A stretch of 64,000 nt of DNA from CAVVJA01 sp963801715 (lineage in GTDB: Bacteria; Actinomycetota; Actinomycetes; Mycobacteriales; Jatrophihabitantaceae), in contig CAWDGB010000010.1 in assembly GCA_963801715.1 (NCBI GenBank), positions 1 to 64,000 on the forward strand, in the 5' to 3' direction. The notes below the pieces were generated by a model. That model worked only from the letters and a program-made list of their open reading frames with translations, searched no databases and had not been told where the DNA came from. A program made the position numbers and the translations under genes. Each line of letters opens with the position of its first letter. The first letter of the stretch is position 1. Below are positions 27,372-36,255 of this stretch, one piece after another.

Positions 27372-28397
27372 CTACCATGTCTCCGTTATTTTGGACAGCC
27401 CGCGCGGATGATCCGGGTCTCCACCGCGGTCCAATGCCAGGCGCCAGGCCAGCTGCTGCAGCGGAAGAATCTCCAATACCGGCAAGAGCTCCTCCGCGAT
27501 GCCCGCGCTCGCCAGAGGCAGACCGTCCTCAGTGCCGACCGTCAGCACGTCTGCCCCTGAGGCCTTGAGCCGCTCGACGACGGGCGCCATCGCGGCCCCC
27601 CCACGGCCAGGCGACATCACGGCGATCACTGGCACGCGGGAGTCGACCATCGCCATCGGACCGTGCAGCAAATCCGCGCCCGAAAAGGCTTGCGCGGCAA
27701 GGTAGCTGGTCTCCATCAGCTTCAGCGCCGCCTCACGCGCCGTGGGGTAGGAGTACCCACGAGCCGTCGTCACGAGCCGGTCGGCATAGCGATATCGCTG
27801 CGCCGCAGTAGTCGCGGCCTCGAAACTCAGAGTGGCCGCGGCGGCGTCCGGTATCGCGTCCACGGCCGCCACATCGCCTGACGCCGCGCCCACCACGAGC
27901 AGATATAGGGTCAGCAGCTCCGCGGTATAGGTCTTCGTCGCAGCTACTGCACGTTCTGTCCCGGCCCGGACATCGAGATGGACGTCGGCCGCGACGGCCA
28001 ACGGCGAGGCGGCATTGTTGGTCACGGCCACGGTGAGGGCGCCGCAGTCACGAGCAACGGTCAGCGAGTCAAGGAGGTCAGGTGATCCGCCGGACTGGCT
28101 CACCGCGATGAAGAGCACGTCGGACAGCTCCGGACGCGCGCCATACACCGTCATAGTCGAAGGCGAGACGAGGCCGGCGGGCAGGCCAAGTCGCACCTCG
28201 ACCAGATACTTGGCGTAGAGAGCAGCGTGGTCACTGGTACCGCGGGCCGCGATAAGGACGAAGCGTGGTCGCCGCTTGGCGATACGCCTGGCCGCATCCG
28301 CGATAGCGTCGGCCCCCTGAGCCAGGAGCCCAGCGAGCACGGCTGGCTGCTCGGCGATCTCGGTCGCCATCAGAGCGCCCGCAGCTGCTGTCGTCAT
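27372..28397 (-). CDS. Double SIS-domain sugar-phosphate isomerase/deaminase
   Basis: 341 residues with two SIS halves, like the isomerase part of GlmS: RRPRFVLIAARGTSDHAALYAKYL, SDVLFIAVSQSGGSPDLLDS, ATKTYTAELLTLYLL, then PTAREAALKLMETSYLAAQA-FSGADLLHGP and RVPVIAVMSPGR. Such glutaminase-less proteins (NagB-II, AgaS or FrlB relatives) deaminate or isomerise amino-sugar phosphates. ATG 28397 (MTTAAAG) is preferred to the longer frame from 28496. First gene of an operon with murQ, divergent from the ABC importer, with an operator between. Confidence 0.9.
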   Translation of the reverse strand: MTTAAAGALMATEIAEQPAVLAGLLAQGADAIADAARRIAKRRPRFVLIAARGTSDHAALYAKYLVEVRLGLPAGLVSPSTMTVYGARPELSDVLFIAVSQSGGSPDLLDSLTVARDCGALTVAVTNNAASPLAVAADVHLDVRAGTERAVAATKTYTAELLTLYLLVVGAASGDVAAVDAIPDAAAATLSFEAATTAAQRYRYADRLVTTARGYSYPTAREAALKLMETSYLAAQAFSGADLLHGPMAMVDSRVPVIAVMSPGRGGAAMAPVVERLKASGADVLTVGTEDGLPLASAGIAEELLPVLEILPLQQLAWRLALDRGGDPDHPRGLSKITETW

Positions 28398-28727
28398 GGT
28401 CGCTCCGTTCACGGCTCGCCCGGTCGCCTCGATAGTCCCGGAGCAACGCTGGTTATGCACCTCGCCAGGTGAGGTCTCCTCCGCCGGCCGCCGCAACCAC
28501 TAGCGGACGACAGTAGGCACTGCGCGACCCCGCGCACCATCGACGGAAGGCGGCCCGTCACGACGCCCGGTTTCTTGACCAAAATGGTATAGAGGATGAA
28601 GCCAGCTGGTCTAGACCACCGGCGTGGATGAGGGTAGCGTCTCGACGGGCAGGACCGGTAGTTCGGTGGTTAGAAGCGCCAATAGTCGAAACACGCCACG
28701 GCGTGTGACCAGGAAGAGGGCGAAAAG
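28398..28727. other. Divergent promoter region of the amino-sugar island
   Basis: This 330-base gap separates the SIS-murQ operon from the ABC importer operon. Apart from the box at 28607-28618 it holds a second, weaker TGGTATAGA at 28585-28593. No gene is visible. Confidence 0.6.
28607..28618. promoter_or_regulatory. Perfect DasR-box palindrome
   Basis: TGGTCTAGACCA is a perfect 12-base palindrome and equals the known DasR responsive-element core. It lies 110 bases before the sugar-binding lipoprotein and 210 bases before the SIS-murQ operon, so one dimer could control both directions. Confidence 0.8.
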
Positions 28728-30002
28728 ATGAGACGAGGCTTGGTGGCGGCCGTGGCGCTCAGTGCCGGGCTGGCGGTTGTCCTGAGCGCATGCAGCAGCT
28801 CGAAGAGCAGCAGCAGCAGTGGTGGCAGTGGTGGTGGCGGCGGCGGTAATACGACGTTGAAGCTGGTCGCGGCCGACTACGGGACCGGACCGAGCAACAC
28901 CAGCCAGAAGTACTGGGAGGGGATCGCCAGCGATTTCCACGCGGCGAACCCTAATATCACGGTCAACGTGCAGACCATCAACTGGAACGACTTCGACAAC
29001 CAGGTCAAGACCCAGGTCCAGAACAAGCAGTACCCGGATGTTCTCGAAGGCGACTACTTCCCGGATTACGCGCAGTCCGGCCTGCTCTACGCGGCCAAGG
29101 ACGTCACGTCGCCGAGCACCTTCAGCAACCTGCTGCCGGTCTTCGCCAAGCTGAACACCTACAACGGCACCCAGTACGGCATGCCGTTCACAACCAGCTC
29201 GCGCACGCTGTTCTACAACAAGAAGCTGTTCCAGCAGGCCGGCATCACCTCTGCGCCGCAGACCTGGGCGGATGTCCAGACCGACGCGGCGAAGATCAAG
29301 AGCGCTCGGCAAGGTCGGATTCGGGCTTCCGCTCGGCCCGGAGGAGGCCCAGGCCGAGTCGTTGCTGTGGTTCCTCGGCAACGGCGGCATCTACAGGACG
29401 ACAGCGGCAAGTGGATGATCAACAGCTCGCAGAACGTCGAGACGCAGCATTTCCTGACGGACCTGGTGAAGTCCGGCGTCACCGAGCCCAACCCGGGCAC
29501 GAAGAACCGCACCGACCTGTGGAAGCAGTTCGCACAGGGCGACATCGGGATGATCAACGGATCGCCGGCCCTGATCCCGATCATCCAGGCGGGCGGCAAG
29601 CTGACCGACTCCGACTGGGCCTCCGTGCCGATCCCCGGCAAGTCGGGCCCGCTCGACAAGACGCTCGGTGTCTGCGACAACGTCTCGTGTTCAAGACGAA
29701 CAGCAGCAAGCAGGCTGCAATCACGAAGTTCCTGGACTTCTTCTACCAGGACAAGTACCAAATCCAGTTCGACAAGGAGTACGACCTGCTTCCGGCGACC
29801 AACTCGGCGGTCAAGGCGCTGTCCTCGGATCCCATCTTCGGCCCGTTCCTCAAGGCGTTGCCGAATTCCGTCCAGTACCCCAGCGCTCCCGTGTGGACGC
29901 AGGTCAAGACCCAGATCCAGCAGACCGATCGCCACCGCCATCACCCAGGATCCGAAGAAGGTTCTGGATTCCATCCAGCAGACCGCGACCAAGGGCAGCT
30001 GA
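28728..30002 (+). CDS. Sugar ABC transporter substrate-binding lipoprotein (DasA/NgcE-type), four frameshifts
   Basis: A signal with lipobox VVLSAC (Cys22) and a Ser/Gly linker, then a family 1 binding protein: DFHAANPNITVNVQTINWND, YPDVLEGDYFPDYAQSGLLY, YGMPFTTSSRTLFYNKKLFQ-QAG, and further on WKQFAQGDIGMINGSPALIP and AAITKFLDFFYQDKYQIQFD. The frame breaks near 29304 (+1), 29394 (-1), 29683 (-1) and 29927 (+1); the end QDPKKVLDSIQQTATKGS is again in the first frame. Merged length is about 425 residues. Captures amino sugars or oligosaccharides outside the membrane for the two permeases that follow. Confidence 0.9.
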   Translation: MRRGLVAAVALSAGLAVVLSACSSSKSSSSSGGSGGGGGGNTTLKLVAADYGTGPSNTSQKYWEGIASDFHAANPNITVNVQTINWNDFDNQVKTQVQNKQYPDVLEGDYFPDYAQSGLLYAAKDVTSPSTFSNLLPVFAKLNTYNGTQYGMPFTTSSRTLFYNKKLFQQAGITSAPQTWADVQTDAAKIKSARQGRIRASARPGGGPGRVVAVVPRQRRHLQDDSGKWMINSSQNVETQHFLTDLVKSGVTEPNPGTKNRTDLWKQFAQGDIGMINGSPALIPIIQAGGKLTDSDWASVPIPGKSGPLDKTLGVCDNVSCSRRTAASRLQSRSSWTSSTRTSTKSSSTRSTTCFRRPTRRSRRCPRIPSSARSSRRCRIPSSTPALPCGRRSRPRSSRPIATAITQDPKKVLDSIQQTATKGS

Positions 30003-30021
30003 GCCTCTGAACCGGAATCGT

Positions 30022-30056
30022 CCCGGCGCCGCATGCACGCTTGTGCGCGCGCCGGG
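30022..30056. terminator. Intercistronic hairpin after the binding-protein gene
   Basis: CCCGGCGC (30022-30029) pairs with GCGCCGGG (30049-30056), and GCAC/GTGC pair inside around a short loop. The stem lies between the stop of the binding protein (30002) and the start of the permease (30081). It probably protects or partly terminates the upstream message so that more binding protein than permease is made. Confidence 0.55.
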
Positions 30057-30080
30057 GCGATCGTCATTGCGAGGCGCTAG

Positions 30081-31040
30081 ATGGTAGACACCGCTCCAGC
30101 CAGCGAGGTGACGCGAGAGTCCGCGCGAATGGCCGGCGACGACGTCCGCTCAGACAGAGGCTCGGCCGGGCGACGACCCCCCTACTTTGGATTGGGCCGG
30201 CCATCGCGCTGATCGCCGTGGTGGTGCTGTGGCCGGTCGTCGTCATGTTCCGGACGTCGTTCCAGCACTTCAGCCCAAACGGTTTCTTGCTCGGCTCGGC
30301 GGGATGGAAGAACTTCAAGGACCTGTTCGACGAGCCCGACCTGCCCGGCATCCTGTGGCGAACGGCGATCTGGGTCGTTGTCGTGGTGATCGTGACGATG
30401 CTTCTCTCCCTGGGATTGGCCCAGCTGTTCAACCAGGTATTCCCGGGACGGCGGGTCACCCGATGGGCGCTCATCGCGCCGTGGGCGGCGTCGGTGCTGA
30501 TGACGACACTGATATTCCGGTGGGCGCTTGACCCGAACAGCGGCGTGATCAACCTGTTCTTGAAAGACGTCGGCGTGCTCAAATCGTTCGGCAGCAACCA
30601 GGCCGACTGGCTCGGCCGGCCCCAGGCAGCGTTCGTCTGGATGATGGTGGTGGCCATCTTCGTGTCGCTGCCGTTCACCACCTACGCGTTGCTGGCCGGC
30701 CTGCAGACGATCCCGACCGAGCTCTACGAGGCCGCGCGGGTCGACGGCGCCATCTACTTGGCGGACATACCGCTCGATCACGCTTCCGCTGCTGCGGCCG
30801 GCGTTCCTCGTCGCCGCGCTGATCAATGTGATCAACGTCTTCAACTCGTTCCCGATCATCTGGGCGATGACCCGTGGCGGACCGGGGCACGAGACCGCTA
30901 CCACCACGGTGTTCATGTTCCAGCTCAAGGAGGCCTACATCGGCGAGTCGGCGGCGATGTCGGTGATCAACTTTGGGCTGGTCATCGTCGTCGTGCTGGT
31001 GTTCCTGTGGGCGACCCGCTGGCGGGAGCAGGTGACCTAG
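30081..31040 (+). CDS. Sugar ABC permease, MalF/DasB-type, two frameshifts
   Basis: Six TM helices: LLWIGPAIALIAVVVLWPVV begins TM1; the loop has GWKNFKDLFDEPDLPG; the EAA motif appears as EAARVDGA and, after a second frameshift near 30752 (one extra A), STWRTYRSITLPLLRPAFLV. The C-terminal helices include INVFNSFPIIWAMTRGGPG. ATG 30081 (MVDTAPAS) with GAGGCG upstream is in a different frame from TM1, so a first shift lies near 30115-30125. Merged length is about 319 residues. No ATPase gene is in the island; a shared MsiK-type ATPase elsewhere is expected, as in Streptomyces. Confidence 0.88.
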
Positions 31041-31042
31041 CC

Positions 31043-31925
31043 ATGACCGACGTAGTCACCGAACAACCGCTCACCGGCGTCCCCGGACGACGGGCGCGGC
31101 GCGTGCGGCGCGTGCCGAGGGGCAAGAAGCTGATCTTCGCTGGCCTCGCGTACCTCATTGCGATCATCTTCCTGCTGCCGTACGCGGAGATGGTGATCAC
31201 CGCGCTGCGGCCGAACGACGAGCTGCTGGATCGCGATTACGTCCCCCGGCACTGGACATTTTCCAACTTCACCAGCATCTGGGCGAGCGGCTTCGGCACG
31301 AACTTGAAGATCAGCCTGGAGGTCGCCGGCGGCGCCACCGCCCTCGTGCTGCTCGTGGCGCTTCCGGCCGCCTACTACACCGCGCGGCGCCACTTCCCGG
31401 GCCGCGGGTTGTTCCTGCTGTTGGTGCTGGTCACCCAGATGCTCCAACCGGCCGCGATGCTGGTCGGCATCCAGCGGGAGTTCCTCAACTTCGACCTGCC
31501 GAGCGCAGTGCTCTCCCTCATCCTCGTCAACGCCGGGTTCAATCTGGCGTTCGCTGTCTGGATCCTCAACGCCTACTTCTCGTCGGTCCCGGTCGAGCTG
31601 GAGGAGGCGGCGATGGTGGATGGAGCCGGCCGGCTCGGCGCGCTCGGCCGGATCACCCTGCCGCTCGCCATGCCGGGCATCGTCACCGCGCTGATCTTCA
31701 CGTTCATCGCAGCGTGGAACGAGTTCATCGTCGCGCTGACGCTGGCGACATCGCCCGACGAATTCCCCGCTCACGGTCGCGATCAACAACTATGTCGGCC
31801 AGTACTCGGTGGATTGGGGACACTTGTTCGCGGGCTCGGTGATCGCGACCATTCCCGTGATCATCCTGTTCGCCTTTATCGAGGGAAAGGTTGTCGGCGG
31901 CCTTACGGCAGGCTCCATCAAGTAG
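31043..31925 (+). CDS. Sugar ABC permease, MalG/DasC-type, one frameshift
   Basis: Begins MTDVVTEQPL two bases after the previous stop. Six TM helices with FAGLAYLIAIIFLLPYAEMV, TALRPNDELLDRDYVPRHWT, the EAA loop ELEEAAMVDGAGRLGALGRI-TLPLAMPG, and FTFIAAWNEFIVALTL. Removing one C of CCCC 31765-31768 gives SPDEFPLTVAINNYVGQYSV and the ending VVGGLTAGSIK at TAG 31925. Merged length is about 294 residues. Partner of the preceding permease in one membrane channel. Confidence 0.9.
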
Positions 31926-31955
31926 TCAGAAGCCGCATCGGAAGGACTCCAACGC

Positions 31956-32843
31956 ATGTCGTTCGTCGCGGCCGAGATCGAGTCACAGCCCGACAGCTGG
32001 CTCCGGGCGGCAAAGCTTGCGCACACCCCCGAGGTGGCAAACGCTCTCCCGCCCCCAGATGCCCGAGTCGCGATCGTCGGGTGCGGCACGTCGCTGTACA
32101 TGGCGCAGTCGTGCGCGGCGCTGCGCGAGAGTGCTGGCCTCGGTGAGACGGACGCCTTCCCCGCATCGGAGTTCCCGCACTCGCGCCGGTACGACCATGT
32201 CGTCGCGCTGACGCGATCCGGGACAACCACCGAGGTCATCCGGCTGCTGGAAACATTGCCGGAGCGAAACTCGACGGTGCTCACAACGGCGGCAACTCGG
32301 CCCGCCGCGCAACTTGCGGGCGCGACGATCGTGGTGGATTTCGCGGACGAGCGGTCGGTGGTGCAGACCCGCTTCGCGACGACCGCGCTCGCACTGTGGC
32401 GTGCGTATTTGGGCGAGAACCTCGACGCGGCGATCGAGGACGCAACCGGCGAGCTGAGGCGCGACCTTCCGGACCGGCTCGTCGAGTGCGATCAGTTCAC
32501 CTTCCTCGGCACCGGGTGGACCGTCGGCCTGGCCAACGAGGCGGCACTCAAGTTACGAGAGGCGTCTCGGTCGTGGACCGAGGCCTATCCGGCGATGGAG
32601 TTCCGGCACGGGCCGATAAGCGTCGTGGACGAGCGGTCGGCGGTGTGGATATTCGGTCCGGCGCCGGCCGGACTGGTCGAAGAGATCACCGCAACCGGCG
32701 CACTCGTCGTCCAAGCCGACATCGACCCGATGGCGGACCTGGTCAACGCTCAGCGTCTGGCGGTAGCCCTCGCTGAGCTCAAGGGGCTCGACCCGGACGC
32801 GCCGCGGCACCTCACCCGTTCGATCATCCTGGCGGACCGGTGA
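31956..32843 (+). CDS. SIS-domain amino-sugar phosphate deaminase/isomerase (AgaS/NagB-II-like)
   Basis: 295 residues with two SIS halves: VAIVGCGTSLYMAQSCAALR, ASEFPHSRRYDHVVALTRSG-TTTEV, FTFLGTGWTVGLANEAALKL-REAS and the signature EAYPAMEFRHGPISVVDERS. This group converts GalN-6-P or GlcN-6-P to the ketose phosphate with release of ammonia, replacing classical NagB. The ATG follows GGAAGG. Fourth gene of the importer operon; the kinase and aldolase genes downstream would use its product. Confidence 0.88.
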   Translation: MSFVAAEIESQPDSWLRAAKLAHTPEVANALPPPDARVAIVGCGTSLYMAQSCAALRESAGLGETDAFPASEFPHSRRYDHVVALTRSGTTTEVIRLLETLPERNSTVLTTAATRPAAQLAGATIVVDFADERSVVQTRFATTALALWRAYLGENLDAAIEDATGELRRDLPDRLVECDQFTFLGTGWTVGLANEAALKLREASRSWTEAYPAMEFRHGPISVVDERSAVWIFGPAPAGLVEEITATGALVVQADIDPMADLVNAQRLAVALAELKGLDPDAPRHLTRSIILADR

Positions 32844-32883
32844 GGAGCGGACCGAGCAGCTCGCATTTTCGCGGCGGTTCCGG

Positions 32884-33825
32884 GTGAATCACCCAGCAGA
32901 GCCTGGCGTAGTGGCAGTCGACGTCGGCGGCACCCGTATCAAGGCGGCCGTGCTCAGTGCCGCCGGGAGTGTGTTGCGGCGGGTCGAGCGCCCGACACCG
33001 GTGGCCGACGGCCCCGCCATCGTCGTCGAAACGGTACGCACGATTGCCCATGAGCTCAGCGGCCCCGATGTCGTCGCGGGTGGCGTGGTTGTCCCCGGCT
33101 CGGTCGACGTCGAAACCGGAACCGCGCACTACGCGGCGAACATCGGCTGGCGCGACGTCCCGCTGCGCGATTTGCTAGCGGCTGATCTCGGCGTGCCGGT
33201 CGTACTCGAGCACGACGTGCGGGCCGCCGGGCTGGCCGAGTGCCTGCTGGGCCGTGCGCGTGGCGTGGCGGACTGCCTCGTCGTCGTGATCGGCACCGGC
33301 ATCGCCGGGGTGATCGTCTCTCATGGCGTGGCGCTTCGGGGGGCCACCGCGCTGGCCGGCGAGATCGGCCACGTCCCGGTCTACCCGGATGGCGACGTGT
33401 GCGCCTGCGGCCAGCGCGGCTGTCTCGAGACGTACGCCTCCGGCGCAGCGATCGCACGTCGCTACCGAGTCCGGCGCGGCGCCGCGCCGACGTTGAATGC
33501 GCAGGACATCGCGGCCGCGCGAGCCACCGACCCGTGGGCCGATCAAGTCTGGCGGGACGCCACGACGGCGCTCGGGATCGCGCTGGCATCCGCCACCATG
33601 CTGCTCGATCCGAAGCTGATCGTCCTCGGCGGCGGGCTCGCCACCGCCGGCGGCGCGTTGCTCGATCCGGTGCGCGAGGAACTGGCCGCGCGGCTGACGT
33701 GGCGGGCCGCGCCTGCGGTCGTCCTCTCGGCCTGCGGTTCGCGGGCCGGGCAGCTCGGGGCCGCGATTCTTGCCTGGCAGGCGGCCGGGCGCAGCGATTT
33801 CTCGACGTGGGCGCTGGCGGCGTGA
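32884..33825 (+). CDS. ROK-family sugar kinase
   Basis: 313 residues: phosphate-1 motif VVAVDVGGTRIKAAVL, GGVVVPGSVDVETGT, catalytic Asp in VVLEHDVRAAGLAE, the second phosphate loop VVIGTGIAGVIV, and the ROK zinc motif GEIGHVPV ... CACGQRGCLETYASG. ROK kinases of this type phosphorylate GlcNAc, ManNAc, GalNAc or glucose. Start GTG 32884. Its stop overlaps the start of the PfkB gene by four bases, so the two are translationally coupled. Probably supplies HexNAc-6-P for NagA. Confidence 0.9.
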   Translation: MNHPAEPGVVAVDVGGTRIKAAVLSAAGSVLRRVERPTPVADGPAIVVETVRTIAHELSGPDVVAGGVVVPGSVDVETGTAHYAANIGWRDVPLRDLLAADLGVPVVLEHDVRAAGLAECLLGRARGVADCLVVVIGTGIAGVIVSHGVALRGATALAGEIGHVPVYPDGDVCACGQRGCLETYASGAAIARRYRVRRGAAPTLNAQDIAAARATDPWADQVWRDATTALGIALASATMLLDPKLIVLGGGLATAGGALLDPVREELAARLTWRAAPAVVLSACGSRAGQLGAAILAWQAAGRSDFSTWALAA

Positions 33826-34745
33826 TCGTCACGGTCTGCCTGAACCCCGCGATCGACGTCACCTACCGGGTGCCGGAGTTGTCGGTAGGCCGGTCGCACC
33901 GGGTGCGCGAGGTACACGCCCGCGCTGGCGGCAAGGGCGTCAACGTCGCGCGTGTGCTGCATCAGCTGGCCGAGCCGGTGACCATCACCGGTCTGTGCGG
34001 GGGTACGACCGGCGCCGAAATCGCCGCGGACCTGCAACGCAGCGGATTGCCCGCCGAACTCACGCCGATCTCGGGGCAATCACGCCGCACCGTGACTGTC
34101 GTCGACGCCAGCGACGCGACGGTGCTCAACGAACCGGGCCCGCTGGTGAGCGCCGCCGAGTGGACCGCGTTCAGCACCGCGTTTGGCGAGCTGGTGCAGG
34201 CAGTGCAGGTAGTGGTCATGTCCGGCAGCGTGCCACCCGGTTGCCCGGACACCGCTTATGCCGAGCTCGTGGCGACCGCCCGTGCGAACGGCGCGGCGGT
34301 AGTACTCGACGCCGAAGGCGAGCAGCTGCGGCACGCACTTGGCGCACGGCCCGACGTGGCGAAACCCAATGCGCTCGAGGTCGCCCACGTGTTCGGGCGC
34401 CCCGTCACCACGCGCCGGGAAGCACGCGACGCGGCTCAGCTGCTGTGCGACCGGGGAGCCGCGACCGGGGTCGTGTCGCTCGGCGCCGAGGGTTTCATCG
34501 CCGTCACTCCTTCGGCCGCATACGACGTACGGCTGCCGCGGCAGATACCCGGCAATCAAACCGGCGCGGGTGACGCACTCGCCGCGGCACTCGCCCGTGG
34601 GCTCGCTCGCCACGATCCCTGGCCGGAGATACTCGCTTACGCCGCCGCCGTCTCGGCGGCGGCCGTGGCGGTTCCGGTGGCCGGCGGCGTCGCGACCGAC
34701 ATCATGGCCGAGCTCCGCCCCGGCGTCGTTGTCGAGGAGGTCTGA
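33822..34745 (+). CDS. PfkB-family kinase (1-phosphofructokinase / tagatose-6-phosphate kinase type)
   Basis: 307 residues: VTVCLNPAIDVTYRV, the substrate motif RAGGKGVNVARVLHQL, VVMSGSVPPGCPDTAYAEL, and the nucleotide signature QIPGNQTGAGDALAAALARG with catalytic Asp. It resembles LacC/FruK, phosphorylating a ketohexose 6-phosphate at C1 (or C1-P at C6). The GTG start overlaps the ROK stop (GTGA). Followed after two bases by an aldolase, the expected next step. Confidence 0.9.
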   Translation: MIVTVCLNPAIDVTYRVPELSVGRSHRVREVHARAGGKGVNVARVLHQLAEPVTITGLCGGTTGAEIAADLQRSGLPAELTPISGQSRRTVTVVDASDATVLNEPGPLVSAAEWTAFSTAFGELVQAVQVVVMSGSVPPGCPDTAYAELVATARANGAAVVLDAEGEQLRHALGARPDVAKPNALEVAHVFGRPVTTRREARDAAQLLCDRGAATGVVSLGAEGFIAVTPSAAYDVRLPRQIPGNQTGAGDALAAALARGLARHDPWPEILAYAAAVSAAAVAVPVAGGVATDIMAELRPGVVVEEV

Positions 34746-34747
34746 CC

Positions 34748-35593
34748 ATGCCGCGCGTCAGCACCGCCGACCTGGTCGAGGCCGCCCGGGCCGGCGGGCG
34801 CGCGACGGCTGCTTTCAACGTCATTACGCTCGAGCACGCCGAGGCGATCGCCGCGGCCGCCGAGCGGGCGGGACGCCCTGCGGTCCTGCAGATCAGCCAC
34901 AATGCAGTCCGGTTCCATGGCAACTCGCTGCGCCCGATCGCGGCGGCGACCGCAGCCGTAGCAGAGGCGAGCCGTGCCGGGCTCGCGATGCACCTCGACC
35001 ATGTCGAGGACTTCGACCTGCTGCACCAGGCCGCGGACGCAGGGTTCTCCTCTGTCATGTTCGACGCCGGCGCACTGCCCTACGAGGACAACGTCGCGGC
35101 CACCCGGGCGGCCGCCGAGTGGGCGCACAGCGCCGGTCTATGGCTGGAGGCCGAGCTCGGTTACGTCGGCGGCAAGACCGCAGCGCCGACCAGTGCGCAC
35201 GCGGAAGGTGTGCGCACCGACCCGGACCAGGCGGCCGAGTTTGTCGCCGCGACTGGCGTGGACGCGCTCGCTGTTGCCGTCGGCAGCTCCCATGGGATGA
35301 CGGAGCGTACGGCCAGCCTCGACATCGAACTCATCAACCGGCTGCGGGCCGCCGTGCCGGTACCGCTCGTGCTGCACGGTTCCTCCGGTGTGCCAGACAC
35401 CACCCTGCGGGCCGCCGTCGCTGCGGGCATCGCCAAGGTCAACGTCGGCACCGCGCTCAATGCCGCGTTCACCGCCGCGGTTCGCACTGTCCTCGGGGCG
35501 GGGGCGCCGAGCGATCCACGCAAATACCTTGCGCCAGCGCGAGCCGCGATGACCGACGTCGCGGCCGAGATTCTCAGCGTCGTGTCGGATTAG
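34748..35593 (+). CDS. Class II ketose-1,6-bisphosphate aldolase (GatY/KbaY/FbaA type)
   Basis: 281 residues of the zinc aldolase family: TAAFNVITLEHAEAIAAAAE, the metal His in MHLDHVEDFDLL, FSSVMFDAGALPYEDNVAAT, LEAELGYVGGK, AVGSSHGMT (zinc His), LVLHGSSGVPD (zinc His) and KVNVGTALNAAF. It splits tagatose- or fructose-1,6-bisphosphate to DHAP and glyceraldehyde-3-P. The size and VGG loop fit the KbaY/GatY branch better than glycolytic FbaA. Last gene of the importer operon; its 3' end overlaps the convergent response regulator by four bases. Confidence 0.9.
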   Translation: MPRVSTADLVEAARAGGRATAAFNVITLEHAEAIAAAAERAGRPAVLQISHNAVRFHGNSLRPIAAATAAVAEASRAGLAMHLDHVEDFDLLHQAADAGFSSVMFDAGALPYEDNVAATRAAAEWAHSAGLWLEAELGYVGGKTAAPTSAHAEGVRTDPDQAAEFVAATGVDALAVAVGSSHGMTERTASLDIELINRLRAAVPVPLVLHGSSGVPDTTLRAAVAAGIAKVNVGTALNAAFTAAVRTVLGAGAPSDPRKYLAPARAAMTDVAAEILSVVSD

Positions 35594-36255
35594 GGCGTCG
35601 ACTTCTGGCGAGGGCTAACGAGGCCGCTGTCGAAGGCGAAGACTACCGCCGCCGCGCGATCACGCAGGTCGAGTTTGGTGAAGACGTGATTGACGTGGCT
35701 CTTCACAGTGCCCTCGCCGAGCACGAGGTGAGCGGCGATCTCGGCGTTGGACATGCCCTGCCCGATTAGCGCGAGCACCTCGCGCTCACGAGTCGTGAGG
35801 ACCTCGAGACTCCCGGCGGCAAGGGAGACATTCGGCGCCGCGCGATAGGTGGTGAGGACCCGTCCCGTGACGGCAGGATCCAGCCAGGCACCGCCCTCGG
35901 CGACCGTGCGTACCGCGCGCTGTAGGTCCTCGGCCGGTACGCCTTTGAGCAGGAATCCGGATGCGCCGGCGCGAAGCGCGGCCGCGAGGATCTCGTCGTC
36001 GTCGAAGGTGGTGAGTACCAGGACCGGTGGTGCGTCGGCGACCCGGCTGACGGCCTTGGTCGCGGCCACTCCGTCGACGACGGGCATGCGGACGTCCATC
36101 AGAACAACATCGGGTCGCAGGCGGACCACGGCGGCGGCGACACCGGAACCGTCAGCAGACTCGCCGACGATGTCGAAGCCGTACCGCTCGCGCAGGATGC
36201 CACGCAGACCAGCCCGGACGAGTTCTTGGTCGTCGACGATGAGTACGCGGATCAC
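35590..36255 (-). CDS. NarL/LuxR-family response regulator
   Basis: 221 residues: receiver with acidic pair VDDQE, phospho-Asp54 in VVLMDVRMPVVDG, VLTTFDDDEIL and Lys in FLLKGVPAEDL; a C-terminal LuxR HTH EVLTTREREVLALIGQGMSN-AEIAAHLVLGEGTVKSHVNH. GTG 36255 is chosen because it gives MIRVLIVDDQ and overlaps the stop of the kinase (GTGA), a coupled start. It should control the ABC exporter genes of the same operon. Confidence 0.92.
   Translation of the reverse strand: MIRVLIVDDQELVRAGLRGILRERYGFDIVGESADGSGVAAAVVRLRPDVVLMDVRMPVVDGVAATKAVSRVADAPPVLVLTTFDDDEILAAALRAGASGFLLKGVPAEDLQRAVRTVAEGGAWLDPAVTGRVLTTYRAAPNVSLAAGSLEVLTTREREVLALIGQGMSNAEIAAHLVLGEGTVKSHVNHVFTKLDLRDRAAAVVFAFDSGLVSPRQKSTP

Noticed and set aside
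28797..28850. Tandem AGC/GGT repeats considered as a microsatellite or element end
   Set aside because: They encode the Ser/Gly linker common after the lipobox of binding lipoproteins.
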